This document shows, piece after piece, positions 12,184 through 26,608 of a stretch of DNA of 64,000 nt. Position 1 is the first letter of the stretch; each line of letters opens with the position of its first letter. The stretch is from Hydractinia symbiolongicarpus (lineage: Eukaryota; Cnidaria; Hydrozoa; Anthoathecata; Hydractiniidae): positions 12,319,001-12,383,000 of the forward strand of contig NC_079888.1 in NCBI RefSeq assembly GCF_029227915.1, read 5' to 3'. A model generated the notes under the pieces. That model searched no databases. It had not been told where the DNA came from and saw nothing but the letters and a program-made list of their open reading frames with translations. The translations under genes were made by a program, and so were the position numbers.

Positions 12184-13483
12184 GATCTATTTCATGCTGT
12201 GGCGATGTATACAACATGGCTCCCGATATGTCTCAGTTATCAGACAAACTATATCTCGGGGGCAGCGCTGAAGAGTATACATGTAATCGTAGCTTAAGCC
12301 GAGATTTCCCGGTACCCAGATGGTTTTTTTCTTGTGCCAGGGTAGTTTGCTTGCAAATCTCGTTTTTTTTTCTCGTAGGGTGTTTTCGTAGTTCGAATCG
12401 ACCCTGCTTTGATGATACATTGCTGAAGACATTTTTTTCAGCAAGGAGATGATCATTGGCAGCCGATTGTTAAAGAGTTCGGTCTTCCTCGGCGGTGACT
12501 GCGCGATCTCCTATTTAAAAATCCACCCATGGATCAACTTTGTCAAGTTATTCATTCCAACTCGAGAGACATCAGTAACTAAGTGTGTACATTAATAGCG
12601 GGTGTCTTATCACTTGCCGCATACTTTCTACTTGTTTAGTATTGCATTTGTAATTAAATACCTGCTTCACAAACGTGTTCTAAAAATCTTCAAAATGAAA
12701 GAAATATACAGAGGGAAAGGAAGTTACGAAACATAAAGTAATGAAAAAAAGAGAGACAATAAATTAAAAACACAGAAACTCAAAAGAAAAAGATGTACTA
12801 AAAAAATTGTTGAAACAAATTCTTGCCATTTTAAATTGATTTATTGAAATTTTACTCCGCACACGTACTGACCACGACAGTTTACCACAGTAAAATCTTA
12901 CTTCTATGTAAGCCTAATCAACGTTATGACTCGTTCCCAGGGCTACTTTTCTTTTTTCCGATATATGAGGACGGTAGAAAATTTCCTGCGAACGAGGCTT
13001 CCTTAATACTTATTTAGTAATTAGTGCCCTGTCCAAAAATTTTTAATTGTTTTTCCAATGGTCCATCAGTTACAGTGGTCCATACCAGACCAATTACAAG
13101 AAAATATTTCACTCCAAATATAAATGCGCACGTCAAAAAGTTTTTACTTTACGACAAAAAAAATATCAAATATCTAAAAAATGCAAATACCAAGATTGTG
13201 TCTCTGTTACTTTTCGTTCTTTTTTTCGCAAAAAAAGAACAATCCATCGACAATATCGCCTTGTTATATTTGGCATGGCAAGTTTTATTATAAACCCCAG
13301 AAGTTTTTCAAACTACACTTGACACTCAACCGTCTAATCTAATTAAAAGAAATCTCACCAATTTATTTGGATTGTGCTGTTCCTCACTACCTAGTTGTTA
13401 GAGATTGTTTGTCTGGCGAGCCTGGTGTTTCCCGGAAATACAAAGACGTAAATAGATGAAGATATTGCAATCGGATTTTTTCA
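12184..13483. other. stretch without a recognised gene
   Basis: Open frames of about 80-90 codons exist (12187-12456 minus, 13024-13322 plus) but show no family motif or splice context that supports them. Confidence 0.4.
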
Positions 13484-13795
13484 TTGAAGAATAACAATAC
13501 AGAGATGCATTTACGTAAACAAATACGTGATGTAACTGCTCAGCTTTTGAAAGAAGTTTGTAGAGACGTACGAATTAAACCGTTGCTTGCTCCACTACAA
13601 AACGAACGCTTTGACCAGAAAAGTGCAATCACATCCAATGAAGCTCGATTAGATGTTAGCGCACTTGGTTTCTGGATTCCTGGCCAACGGGTATTCTGCG
13701 ATGTCAGGGTCTTTGACCTTAACGCCCAGAGGTATAGGAATACAGAAATCAATGGTTCAAGCTGCGTTAACTGGATGTCCCTGCTGTTATTCTGA
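13484..13795 (+). CDS. unassigned 103-aa ORF, possible mobile-element-associated fragment
   Basis: The codon pattern is balanced and the product is not of low complexity, unlike nearby frames. A central block reads EARLDVSALGFW, then GQRVFCDVRVFDLNAQRY. I have an impression of similar blocks in uncharacterised proteins scattered through invertebrate genomes, but cannot verify it. The spaced Asp residues, LDVSA then CDVRVF, would suit a PD-(D/E)XK-type nuclease core; this is speculative. The frame stops soon after, so it is probably the truncated end of a longer gene. No partner exon was identified. Confidence 0.4.
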   Translation: MKNNNTEMHLRKQIRDVTAQLLKEVCRDVRIKPLLAPLQNERFDQKSAITSNEARLDVSALGFWIPGQRVFCDVRVFDLNAQRYRNTEINGSSCVNWMSLLLF

Positions 13796-18621
<4,826 letters not shown>

Positions 18622-18888
18622 CGGCATGCGTAATGAATTTCTAAATATTGTGAAACATTTGGGCATGCGTCTCCAAATTTATCAACCGTTGCCTCCAACA
18701 AACATTTATTTGATGGACACTGACGTGTCAAAAGCCATCGTATTCCAGACCGACACGACGTTGTAGTATTCGAGTTTAGACCTGGACAAATTTCTGATGA
18801 CAGCCGTCCAAAGTTTGCATGGAAAAATTCTATTCTACTTCTAGATGGACACTTCAGATGTGCTCTTTCACCTTCGCAAGCCACCACC
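18622..18888 (-). CDS. SUEL lectin gene A, exon for domain 2
   Basis: This exon encodes one SUEL/rhamnose-binding lectin domain (Pfam Gal_Lectin type), which binds L-rhamnose or D-galactose on cell surfaces or microbes in the secretory/extracellular space. On the minus strand, acceptor ...TTACTTGTAG precedes GGTGGTGGCTTGC, and the exon ends before donor GTGAGA. Length is 267 nt: one base completing an Arg codon, 88 codons, then two bases. Landmarks are VVACEG, ANFGR, CPGLNSNTT, DKFGDACP and KYLEI-like QYLEIHYAC. The conserved Cys set and the ANFGR and FGDPCP-like motifs are typical of the family. It joins in phase to the exon at 19307-19610. Confidence 0.85.
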
Positions 18889-19306
18889 CTACAAGTAAAA
18901 CTGTTTAAGATTGGTTCTGCTTAAGCTTTTAATCACATTTTTCTTAAAAAACGTCACTTAACGCCGCCATAGTTTGGGCCGATAAAGTTTAAAAACATTG
19001 TATTCGAGAACCTCATTGCTAGAGACAAGAAGAGGTAAATTCCAATAACTGGTAAAGATTAAGTGAGGAAAAAAGGAGTTCTGATCTGAATTTATTGAAG
19101 GTCGGGATCAGTGTTGAGGTCGTTTTGCATCAGTGTGGTAACACTCGAACTTAAATTGAATGATATTCACAATAACACAATGGAAAACTGCTGTTGAAGA
19201 ACACAAAAAAGGGGTTTTTAACAAAAAATTTCCATAAATAGTTGTTTCAATTGGTTTCTTTGCCAATCAATATATACTTACATCGAAATAAACATGGAAA
19301 TCCTAC

Positions 19307-19610
19307 CTTTTGAGACATCTATATTTTACTTCCAAAAATTTACGAGTGCCAGGACACGGGTCTCCAAAGATACTATTAGAAACTGGAACAATGCATGATT
19401 GACGACTTTTGCATCTGTCAGAAACGATTTGGAAAGAATTTAGTGCTCGACAATTTAAATTTTGATGCCGGTTCCACCCACGACATACATGTGTTGCTAA
19501 GTAACCCGAACGACCATATGCGGCACTTGTTATAAATATCACTGTATCTTTTGGGCACCTTAACTCCAACTGTTTTGATTGGCAAGCGAACTTCAAATTT
19601 AAACATGTAC
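19307..19610 (-). CDS. SUEL lectin gene A, exon for domain 1
   Basis: On the minus strand, acceptor ATTCGTAG precedes GTACATGTTTAAATTT, and the exon ends at AAAAG before donor GTAGGA. The 304-nt length and phases (2 bases in, 2 bases out) match exon 2 of lectin gene B exactly. The domain shows CLNLKFAC, LELRCP, YGRSGYLATHVCRG, IFGDPCPG and FLEVKYRC, all SUEL hallmarks. Family role: carbohydrate binding outside the cell. The intron to the next exon is 418 nt. The first, signal-peptide exon is not resolved. In the same frame upstream lies a hydrophobic stretch, LTCVLPALAILLFVG, but it has no in-frame ATG, so either a small upstream exon splices in or this copy has lost its start. Confidence 0.85.
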
Positions 19611-20256
19611 CTACGAATAATAATATAGCTAAAGCCGGCAATACACAAGTCAATGAATTGCTTTCGACATAGTAGAATGCATGGTGCGCATACAGAAAGT
19701 TGCTGATTTAAAAGGTGAGAGCAAATATGTCTTTCAACAACATGTCTTCAGACAGTGAAAAAGAGAATAATGCCACAGCTGTTGTTATTTTATAATAGAG
19801 ATGGCTCAGAAATAATAACATTTGAGGTATATGATACCCTTCTGCGCGAATTTCTTTCTACGTAAGAGCCCAGACGTATTTATCTAACCATCTTCTTGAC
19901 CTTGAGAAAGGTGACACACACAAAAAAAAGATTGTGCACATAAAGGAGAAACTTCCACTTTCATTACCACATTCCACAAACTTTTTTCCTTATACCATGA
20001 ACTCTTCTGTAAAATCATTTTTGTTGGTCATGTTTTTTCTCTTGTTGTTACTTTTTTCTTTTGTTGTTTTATAATTGTTGTTAAAACCCTTTTTGCGCAT
20101 TTGCTAGTATAAAATAAAGCGTTTTTATTGGCTTAAAAAGAAAAAGTAATTAGAAACGTTTTTATAGAAGAAACTAATCGAAAGCAATTAATCGACTCGT
20201 GTATCGCCGGCACCAAAAGTATAGAGCAATAAATCAAAATACGCGTGGTATGTTGA
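19611..20256. other. region upstream of lectin gene A exon
   Basis: It should hold the first exon and promoter of lectin gene A if the gene is intact; neither could be identified. A 25-codon hydrophobic frame on the plus strand (19998-20075) is unsupported. Confidence 0.35.
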
Positions 20257-20475
20257 TTCACAAGTTTATTATTCACGAATTTATTATTTACGAGTTTATT
20301 ATTCACGAGTTTATTATTCACGAGTTTATTATTCACGAGTTTATTATTCACGAGTTTATTATTCACAAGTTTAATATTTACGAGTTTATTATTCACGAGT
20401 TTATTATTCACGAGTTTATTATTCACGAGTTTATTATTCACGAGTTTATTATTCACGAGTTTATTATTCACAAGT
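20257..20475. repeat. minisatellite, 15-bp unit GAGTTTATTATTCAC, ~14 copies
   Basis: Near-perfect tandem copies of a 15-bp unit. Because 15 is a multiple of three, both strands carry long open frames (pentapeptide repeats NNKLV and HEFII). These are artefacts of the repeat, not genes. Confidence 0.95.
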
Positions 20476-22522
20476 TAAAGGCTGTTTTTTAGTGCAGGAA
20501 TATTTTCCGCAGAGCGGTACGGGAAGGAAAAGCAAGGCTTCTGAGCATGCGTACTTAAAATGTTTATATCACGTAAATGGAAAATTTTCTGGTCCATTTC
20601 CGGGCAAAGTTTTACTTTTTTCTGCGTTGTGTACAGAAACTACAGTTAGAAAATTAGTTAGCCAATCAGCTTATTTTATTTCGTGAAAAATGCACAAAGT
20701 GTATATACTTTCTGTATCAAAATGTGGGTAGTATTATAAAATGAAAATTACCAGTAAAACATTTTTTGTTCTGTTCTGCTATCGTCCGTTCCGTGCCGCG
20801 TAAAACTTTTTAAATGTGAAAAACAAGGTTACGATCATAATGTCCACTCAGAAAAGGCTCAGAAATTGATGCTTTTGCGTTTCTTATGTGTTTGTGCCAT
20901 AGGCTAACGTGCTGTGTGCCATAGAGTAACAATTGTCAAAAGGAAAAACCCGTTGTGCCTTATTCCTCCCTTCTCCCTTTTCTTCCCAACAAACTTTTGA
21001 GAGAGAAATTTGTTAGTAATAAATTAATAACCTTTAAGTTTACAGCGAATAATATTTAAAGTTTGCTTTTGAGAACGTTTATTATCATTTTGTTTTTTCA
21101 AACAACGAGAACATGCGACAAGTCTCCGCCAATCAAATGTTTTGTTCACATTTTACAGTTCTGTAGATCGGGGCGATTAAGAAGTAACCACCAGCCTTCT
21201 TTCTTGCTTACCCATTTCAAGTAAATGGAATCAGTCGTAGAATTAATATTGGAGAAGAAAAAAAAGATGTACCTGCTGAGAAAAAAAGAGCCATACAAGA
21301 GGAAATAAATATTATGTTTGCAATGCTTGCTTCCATAGTTGTTTTTCAGCTTCACGGATATTAATCTAAAATTACCTGAGGTAAAGCAATTAGACAAAAG
21401 ATGAAACAAACAAACTGAGAAATATAGAAAAAAAGAACAAACAATTCGTCAACCAAGTAAATAATAAAAACAGCAACGACTGCCAATCTAGCAATTAAAC
21501 ATTTCTACTTCTTTTTAGCCTGGAACCCTCGCTATGCTTCTTCAAGCGAGAAGGAAGTTTTCTGGCTGAATCCTTTCAACACAATATTTCATTAACATTA
21601 TTAAGCAAAAACATAGTTTAGCTGGTGTTTTTTTTTTTCACCTCTTCAGCCCAATGATATATTATCCGGTTCAGCTTTTACAACAGCCTCTTGTAGAGAA
21701 AACAAATTCCAAGCCAGTGAAGATGACTTTTATAACTTCCTTTTTAGCTAAACATGAATAGGACTGCAATTTTGATATATCTAATTGCATTCATGAAAAC
21801 TTTGAAAAAATATTCCGCTTTGGAATGATCTTTTGATATGTTAATTAAATACACCGTTTTTAAAACCACATAGGTTAATTGGACAGATCGTTTAGTTGTT
21901 ACTTAGTTTCGTCATTGTAATGGTTTGAACTAGCTTTTTAATTTTCTTCCCACTTTGACCTTAGAAATCCTTTGGTGTTAAGACACAGCATGTAGTGAAA
22001 ACTAAGCTTTATTTATACATGTAGTAAAAACCAAGCTTTATTTATACTCTGATTTTCAAAATTTTTAGGTAAAATCAAGCCTTTTTACACCTGTAAAGCT
22101 GGATGGCTGCATTTTTACCACTTTTCAGCTTCAAATCTTCTTATTTGTGTTTTTCTGAAAAATAGGGAAATATATGGGTAGATTAAATAATTATGATAAT
22201 TATTTTTAGTGTTTAAAAAAGAAAGAATGTGAAGTTGTCTTGATATCAAAAAAAAAAAATAATAATAAAAAGAAAGGATTTCAACTCGAGTATGTTGTTA
22301 GTATGTCTTCGCAAAATCTTAACCTTCTACGTTCTTATGAAACCGCGTAATTTATTACATACATAAAAGGTCAGTTTTCGGGCGAAAAACCTTAGATTAT
22401 ATTCCATTGCTCTAACTTTAATTTAGCAATCTTTTACCAGCTGTTGAAAGACGTTACAATCAAATGATGATTTTTAAAAAAAATATTTCTAAAGCAAGCA
22501 TGTGAGAATACAATCAACATAT
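20476..22522. other. stretch without a recognised gene
   Basis: AT-rich. A duplicated phrase, AAGCTTTATTTATAC, occurs twice near 22000-22046. No coding region could be supported. Confidence 0.45.
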
Positions 22523-22523
22523 T

Positions 22524-22590
22524 GGGCGCCCATCCGAACAATATTTTGGGCGCCCATCTAAACAATATGTTGGGCGCCCATTCGAACAAT
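22524..22590. repeat. three tandem copies of a TGGGCGCCCA palindrome motif
   Basis: TTGGGCGCCCAT followed by CCGAACAATAT-like spacers recurs three times with a period near 28 bp. The GC-rich palindrome stands out from very AT-rich surroundings. Confidence 0.85.
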
Positions 22591-23559
22591 ACTCATTAAC
22601 ATCAAAACTTGATCAGTAATTTTCTAAAGTAAAATCTTCCGCTTCATCGAAAGTACTGTATAAGATACTTCGTTTTTAATAGATACAGATTTCACATGGT
22701 AATTAATTGACCGCAAAGATCAATCAATTTTATAGCTTTGAAGTGAAAGAAACTAATTTGAAAGAATGGCTCACTTCATACTGTGTTCGATATTATCTTG
22801 GAAGGTTTCTATTACACAAATTTCTGACAACTCATGGCTTAATGAATCTTTTTTCGTACTGTAACTTCCAATATGAACATAAAAGTAAGCAATTAAAAAG
22901 GGCATTTTCAGGCATTATTTTTATATAGAAGAAATTGAGATTTTGATATTTCAAACGGCCTATTCCTTAGTTAAAGACCTACGTAGCTCCATTTTCGGCA
23001 TATTAACACTTCTTTATTAAGCGAAATATTTTAATTAGCTACCCCTTCGAATATCATTTTACAATCATTTTATTTAAAAATAGCATACCATTCACAATTA
23101 GAAATTATAAAATGTTTTTATCCGTCTTTTCTTTTGACCAGTTTAGTAAACATCCCTATTTACCCCGTCATCTCTGTGTATCGATATATAAATTTATTAA
23201 ACGGGTGCTTTCTTTTTAGTGACGTTTTTGTGGAGTAAAGAGTATCTAATAACAAAAACATTCGCCAATCGCTACACGCAGCTCCCATGCTTGGATCACA
23301 AACAGACAGGGGTATTATAACATTATACACTCTTAAACGACAATTTAAATGTGGCCGTAGCGCTTCTGGTCGGAAACGTTTTTTTTTTCCACCCAATCTT
23401 AAATTTTATAAAACTTTGTTCATGTCAGATCACAGACTTGTAAAAAGCACTTTCACCCTATTCCTACTGCTGACATGAAACTTCCCACAAGTGTTACACA
23501 GAATCAATATTTGATCAACACTGATCAAAACAATTGCTAATTTCAGCTTTTTTTGCTAA
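22591..23559. other. stretch without a recognised gene, left of the Polinton
   Basis: No gene motifs. The left terminal inverted repeat of the Polinton was looked for here and not found. Confidence 0.4.
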
Positions 23560-23790
23560 TCACATATCATCAAATTTACTAAAGTGGGTAAATATTAATA
23601 TTAGGCTATCCTCATGGTCGCTGATAACGCCATTTTCAATTGCCTTGCTGATCAGATCTACAATCGAGTTTTATTTCGCCTCCGCAAGCAGCCTTATACC
23701 CTCATGTTTTTTGGATTTAACACGTAGACGTTTTGAAGCGTTCCGAAGACCTGCCTGCCCTATTCTGGCGGCAATCGCGAGTACCCCCAT
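23560..23790 (-). pseudogene. C-terminal fragment of a Polinton small membrane protein (second copy)
   Basis: On the minus strand the frame reads GVLAIAARIGQAGLRNASKR, then a Lys-rich KSKKHEGIRLLAEAK, one TAA, NSIVDLISKAIENG, and ends at a TGA at 23560-23562. The KHEG-ALLAEAK-NSI layout resembles the tail of the protein encoded at 24884-25255 (QHEDAKASLNTIE), so this looks like the C-terminal half of the same family on the opposite strand. It is fused to the end of the neighbouring minus-strand gene through a palindrome at about 23774-23812. I infer rearrangement of the left arm. Confidence 0.5.
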
Positions 23791-23814
23791 GGCACAAGCC
23801 AGGGGTACTCGCGT

Positions 23815-24640
23815 TATTTAGGTCAAGTTGAATACCAATCATCGCACTTGCAGGGGCAATCAAAATATTATTGTTATACCCGACAAATTTTCCTATGCGC
23901 AGATTCATGTCGGAGGGCAACATGTGCACGTGATGCATGACAGCGAAATTCACTGGGGTCCGGGCATATTGCAACACCTTTTGAAACTCCGTAATGTCAT
24001 GGCTTACATTCTCTTGCCTTTGGACCATGGCCTCAAATTTCTGTACTAGAATTTGCCTTGCCGTGCAGTTATCTGCATTGGAGCCAATCAGGGATGCCTT
24101 GGCACCTGCCTGAGACCACAGCAATAGAACCACGTAAACCCGGATACTCTCGCTTAGCTTAGTCAACCCTTCGGAGGTAAGGCCTTAGCTTGTGGGCATG
24201 ATGTACTTGGCCCAATCACCGTTGACCTGCGGCCACCATCTACCATTTGTCAACGATGACATGGCAGCTTTGAATTTGTACAGACTATCCGGATCTGCAC
24301 CGTACTCGCGGCATACCTGTGCATATCCGGATGTGGAGTAGGGATTTTTATACTGCGAGAAGCCATAGTCATACGGCATGGGTACCTTCATTCTTGCTAG
24401 GATACGACGCATGTGGTAATAGACATGGAATTTGAATATTGAGTTGATGAGGGGTACCGAACCCGTCATGTGTTTGCTACAGATACCTAATGCCGTGGTC
24501 GCACAATGGGATGCAAAATTTACCTGGATATTCCAATAGCCCAACGCCTGCCCTTTCCAGCCCACACTAACAGGATTATCAAGGTAGTTTGTTGGAAGCT
24601 TGATGGCATACTTGGTAAGCTCCGGCTATGACCCTTGTCC
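23815..24640 (-). pseudogene. Polinton conserved protein of unknown function, broken
   Basis: Two consecutive minus-strand segments in one frame (24185-24640 and 23820-24180) are separated by a TAG at about 24187. The first contains YAIKLPTNYLDNPVS, GWKGQALGYWNIQVNF and KFHVYYHMRRILARMKVP. The second has GLTKLSESIRVYVVLLLWSQ, DITEFQKVLQYARTPVNF and GKFVGYNNNILIAPASA. The composition is that of a structured globular protein of over 270 residues. I believe similar proteins accompany cnidarian Polintons, but the function is unknown to me. A further stop lies at the upstream end (about 24628), so the true start is lost. Confidence 0.6.
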
Positions 24641-24881
24641 ACAATTGGATGAAGACGACTGCCTATTTGATGGCAAAAAATCGAAGATTCTGGCCATACT
24701 TCCTACCCGGGAGCTAAACTCCTGGAGAGATATGTTAACCTGGACCTTGGACAATCCTATATACCTTCCATTAAAGGGGTCCACGGACCGTCTTGAGTTT
24801 CTGCTAACGGACGTCTACCATCACGAGAAGAAAGTTACGTTTTACGTTTTTGACATCACAATGTGCATTCTGATAGAATAA
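24600..24881 (+). pseudogene. C-terminal fragment of a Polinton protein, possibly a minor capsid (penton-like) protein
   Basis: The plus-strand frame ends in NSWRDMLTWTLDNPIYLPLKG, STDRLEFLLTDVYHH and VTFYVFDITMCILIE. Its alternating hydrophobic beta-strand pattern and terminal strand suit the C-terminus of a jelly-roll virion protein. The frame has no proper start (an in-frame TAG lies at 24585-24587), and its left end overlaps the opposite-strand gene, so it is a fragment created by rearrangement. It ends directly upstream of the gene at 24884. The penton-like label is an inference from strand pattern and neighbourhood. Confidence 0.4.
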
Positions 24882-24883
24882 AG

Positions 24884-25255
24884 ATGAGTGATATCAGCAA
24901 ACTTTATCCGAGTTTGCCGAGTGCACCCGCGCAAGGCTCTGATAAGGATGAGGGACAAATTTTTTGGCTGAAAAAAATTGAGGAGATTGAACAATATCTC
25001 AGGGATGAAATAATGAAGAGGAATAGATTGGCGAAAAAATTCGAAATGCATAATACATGGGTACGCTTCTGCGACCATGGATTGCTTGGCGTAAGTGTTA
25101 TAACGTCAGGGCTGGGGATAGAAGCCATGGGCGGTGCCACCCTCCCCCGATCAGGTATGCGAGGAGGAGGGTCAAACCAACACGAGGATGCCAAGGCCTC
25201 ATTAAACACTATAGAGGTAGGTATCATCCTGGCATATATTCGGTTGAAAAAATAA
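24884..25255 (+). CDS. Polinton small protein with N-terminal LYPSLP motif
   Basis: The start is ATG at 24884, just after the AATAAAG motif seen at several genes of this element. Landmarks: SKLYPSLPSAP near the N-terminus; a charged amphipathic segment LKKIEEIEQYLRDEIMKRNR; then a hydrophobic stretch LLGVSVITSGLGIEAMGG that would be a membrane segment. The tail, HEDAKASLNTIE, seems shortened or frameshifted relative to the related C-terminal fragment at 23560-23790. I recognise the layout as a family recurrent in cnidarian Polintons; its function is unknown. Membrane association is inferred. Confidence 0.6.
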   Translation: MSDISKLYPSLPSAPAQGSDKDEGQIFWLKKIEEIEQYLRDEIMKRNRLAKKFEMHNTWVRFCDHGLLGVSVITSGLGIEAMGGATLPRSGMRGGGSNQHEDAKASLNTIEVGIILAYIRLKK

Positions 25256-25258
25256 GGC

Positions 25259-26578
25259 TTATTTAATGTATAGCACGACAAATCCAACGGCGGCAGCGGC
25301 TGTCATGTACAGATGCTTAGCCGCATATGTAACGATAGTTGACACCACTCTCAGAAGGAACAAGACTACCGTACCGATGACTCCAGGCAATGCTGCACCT
25401 GCTTTACCCGCCAGATATTTGAGATAATTTCCAAGCCTCTCGAGTTGCTTTTGTACGTACCCTTTTTCACCACCCCCTGCGGCACTTCCTCCTACAGCAC
25501 CCCCGGCGCTTCCCCCTGTAACAGAGAGTACGATGGTGGAAATTAGTAGACCTACAGCAGAGATCACACTTGCAATGGTAAGGCCTTGCTCTTTGAAGAG
25601 TATCTTCAATTTTTCAAGCAGAGTTGTATCATCCCCAAAGATCTTCAACAGCGTATCCTTAATATGTCTCAGTTGGCTGTAAATATCACGGTTAAGCTCC
25701 TTCACTTTCTCCTGCAAAACACCTCTTTCTTCCTTCATCCTCTTAATACCCCTTTCAAGCTTTTCAATGGCTTCATTCGAGCCTTCATGGATCTCACCAA
25801 CGGCATCTACCTGATTACTTATCCTTTTGATACTATCCTCTGAATTCCTAATACTTACATTATATGAGGCTATTTTGTTCTCCAGACTTTTAATATTCCC
25901 TTGGTAGGTTTGGAGTTCAAGATCAAGCCCTGTCCATTCACGCTCGGTGAATTTGCCTGAAAATGAAGTTTCCTCCGTAAGGGTTCCCGCATCGGAAAAA
26001 GGCGTTTCCTCCGTAAGGGTCTCAACATCATGCATAATTCTCCTGATATTATTGATAGTTTTCATCTGAATTATCTCACCGGGATCCTCCTCACCCTCAT
26101 TAACAATAGTATTAACCTCCATCGCAAGCTTCCGGACTACCTCCATCTTGTTGGGCGTGGTGACAAACGTTTTAAATCCAAAGTCACGTATGGGGTCTGC
26201 CCCCAAATTACTTATAATAGACCCGGGGCTTCGTAGGCCACCACCCCTAACCTTGTATATTTTTTCGGTAATATCCTCACCTTTATAAAAAAGACGTTTT
26301 CCCTCCACGCGAAAATCTTCATAGGGGATTACATGGAGCTCCACCGATTCCATCCTAGGGTCTTTTTTAATCTGGTCATATAATTCATTGGCCCTCTGAA
26401 CTACCAACCCCCTGCCCGTATCAATACCCGTCATGGTATGTTGTTGTTGCCCTGGCGTTGAAGTCCCGGATATTCCGGGTAATTGCGTTGATTGCTGCGT
26501 ATCCTCCTTGTCGCACTTATCATCCTCATCATGCTTACCGATGTCCTCCTCAGCTGTAAAAATCGGATTATCAGCCAT
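25259..26578 (-). CDS. Polinton 439-aa coiled-coil protein with C-terminal membrane segments
   Basis: An intact frame, one of the few in this element. The N-terminus is acidic and Gln-rich (residues 1-50). A globular part follows, with VELHVIPYEDFRVEGKRLFY and GGGLRSPGSIISNLGADPIR. A long coiled coil of Leu/Ile/Lys/Glu heptads spans about residues 215-330. The C-terminus has a hydrophobic segment at about 335-355, a Gly/Ala-rich linker, and two more (about 385-410 and 415-437). It starts at ATG 26578, 30 bp from the divergent capsid-like gene, so the two probably share a promoter region. The function is unknown; a structural or virion-membrane role is inferred. Confidence 0.65.
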   Translation of the reverse strand: MADNPIFTAEEDIGKHDEDDKCDKEDTQQSTQLPGISGTSTPGQQQHTMTGIDTGRGLVVQRANELYDQIKKDPRMESVELHVIPYEDFRVEGKRLFYKGEDITEKIYKVRGGGLRSPGSIISNLGADPIRDFGFKTFVTTPNKMEVVRKLAMEVNTIVNEGEEDPGEIIQMKTINNIRRIMHDVETLTEETPFSDAGTLTEETSFSGKFTEREWTGLDLELQTYQGNIKSLENKIASYNVSIRNSEDSIKRISNQVDAVGEIHEGSNEAIEKLERGIKRMKEERGVLQEKVKELNRDIYSQLRHIKDTLLKIFGDDTTLLEKLKILFKEQGLTIASVISAVGLLISTIVLSVTGGSAGGAVGGSAAGGGEKGYVQKQLERLGNYLKYLAGKAGAALPGVIGTVVLFLLRVVSTIVTYAAKHLYMTAAAAVGFVVLYIK

Positions 26579-26608
26579 CTTTATTTACAGCCATATAATA
26601 AATATATA
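26579..26608. promoter_or_regulatory. divergent start region with AATAAA/TATAATAAA motifs
   Basis: Only 30 bp separate the minus-strand start (26578) and plus-strand start (26609). It contains CATATAATAAATATATA reading toward the capsid-like gene and GTAAATAAAG reading toward the coiled-coil gene. The same (T)AATAAA-near-ATG signature occurs before at least six other genes of the element. Confidence 0.5.

Noticed and set aside
19998-20075. Hydrophobic 25-codon ORF as a signal exon
   Set aside because: It is on the strand opposite to lectin gene A, with no joining exon on its own strand.
20133-20492. NNKLV and HEFII pentapeptide repeat proteins on both strands
   Set aside because: A 15-bp minisatellite keeps all frames open; no start context or splice sites support it.
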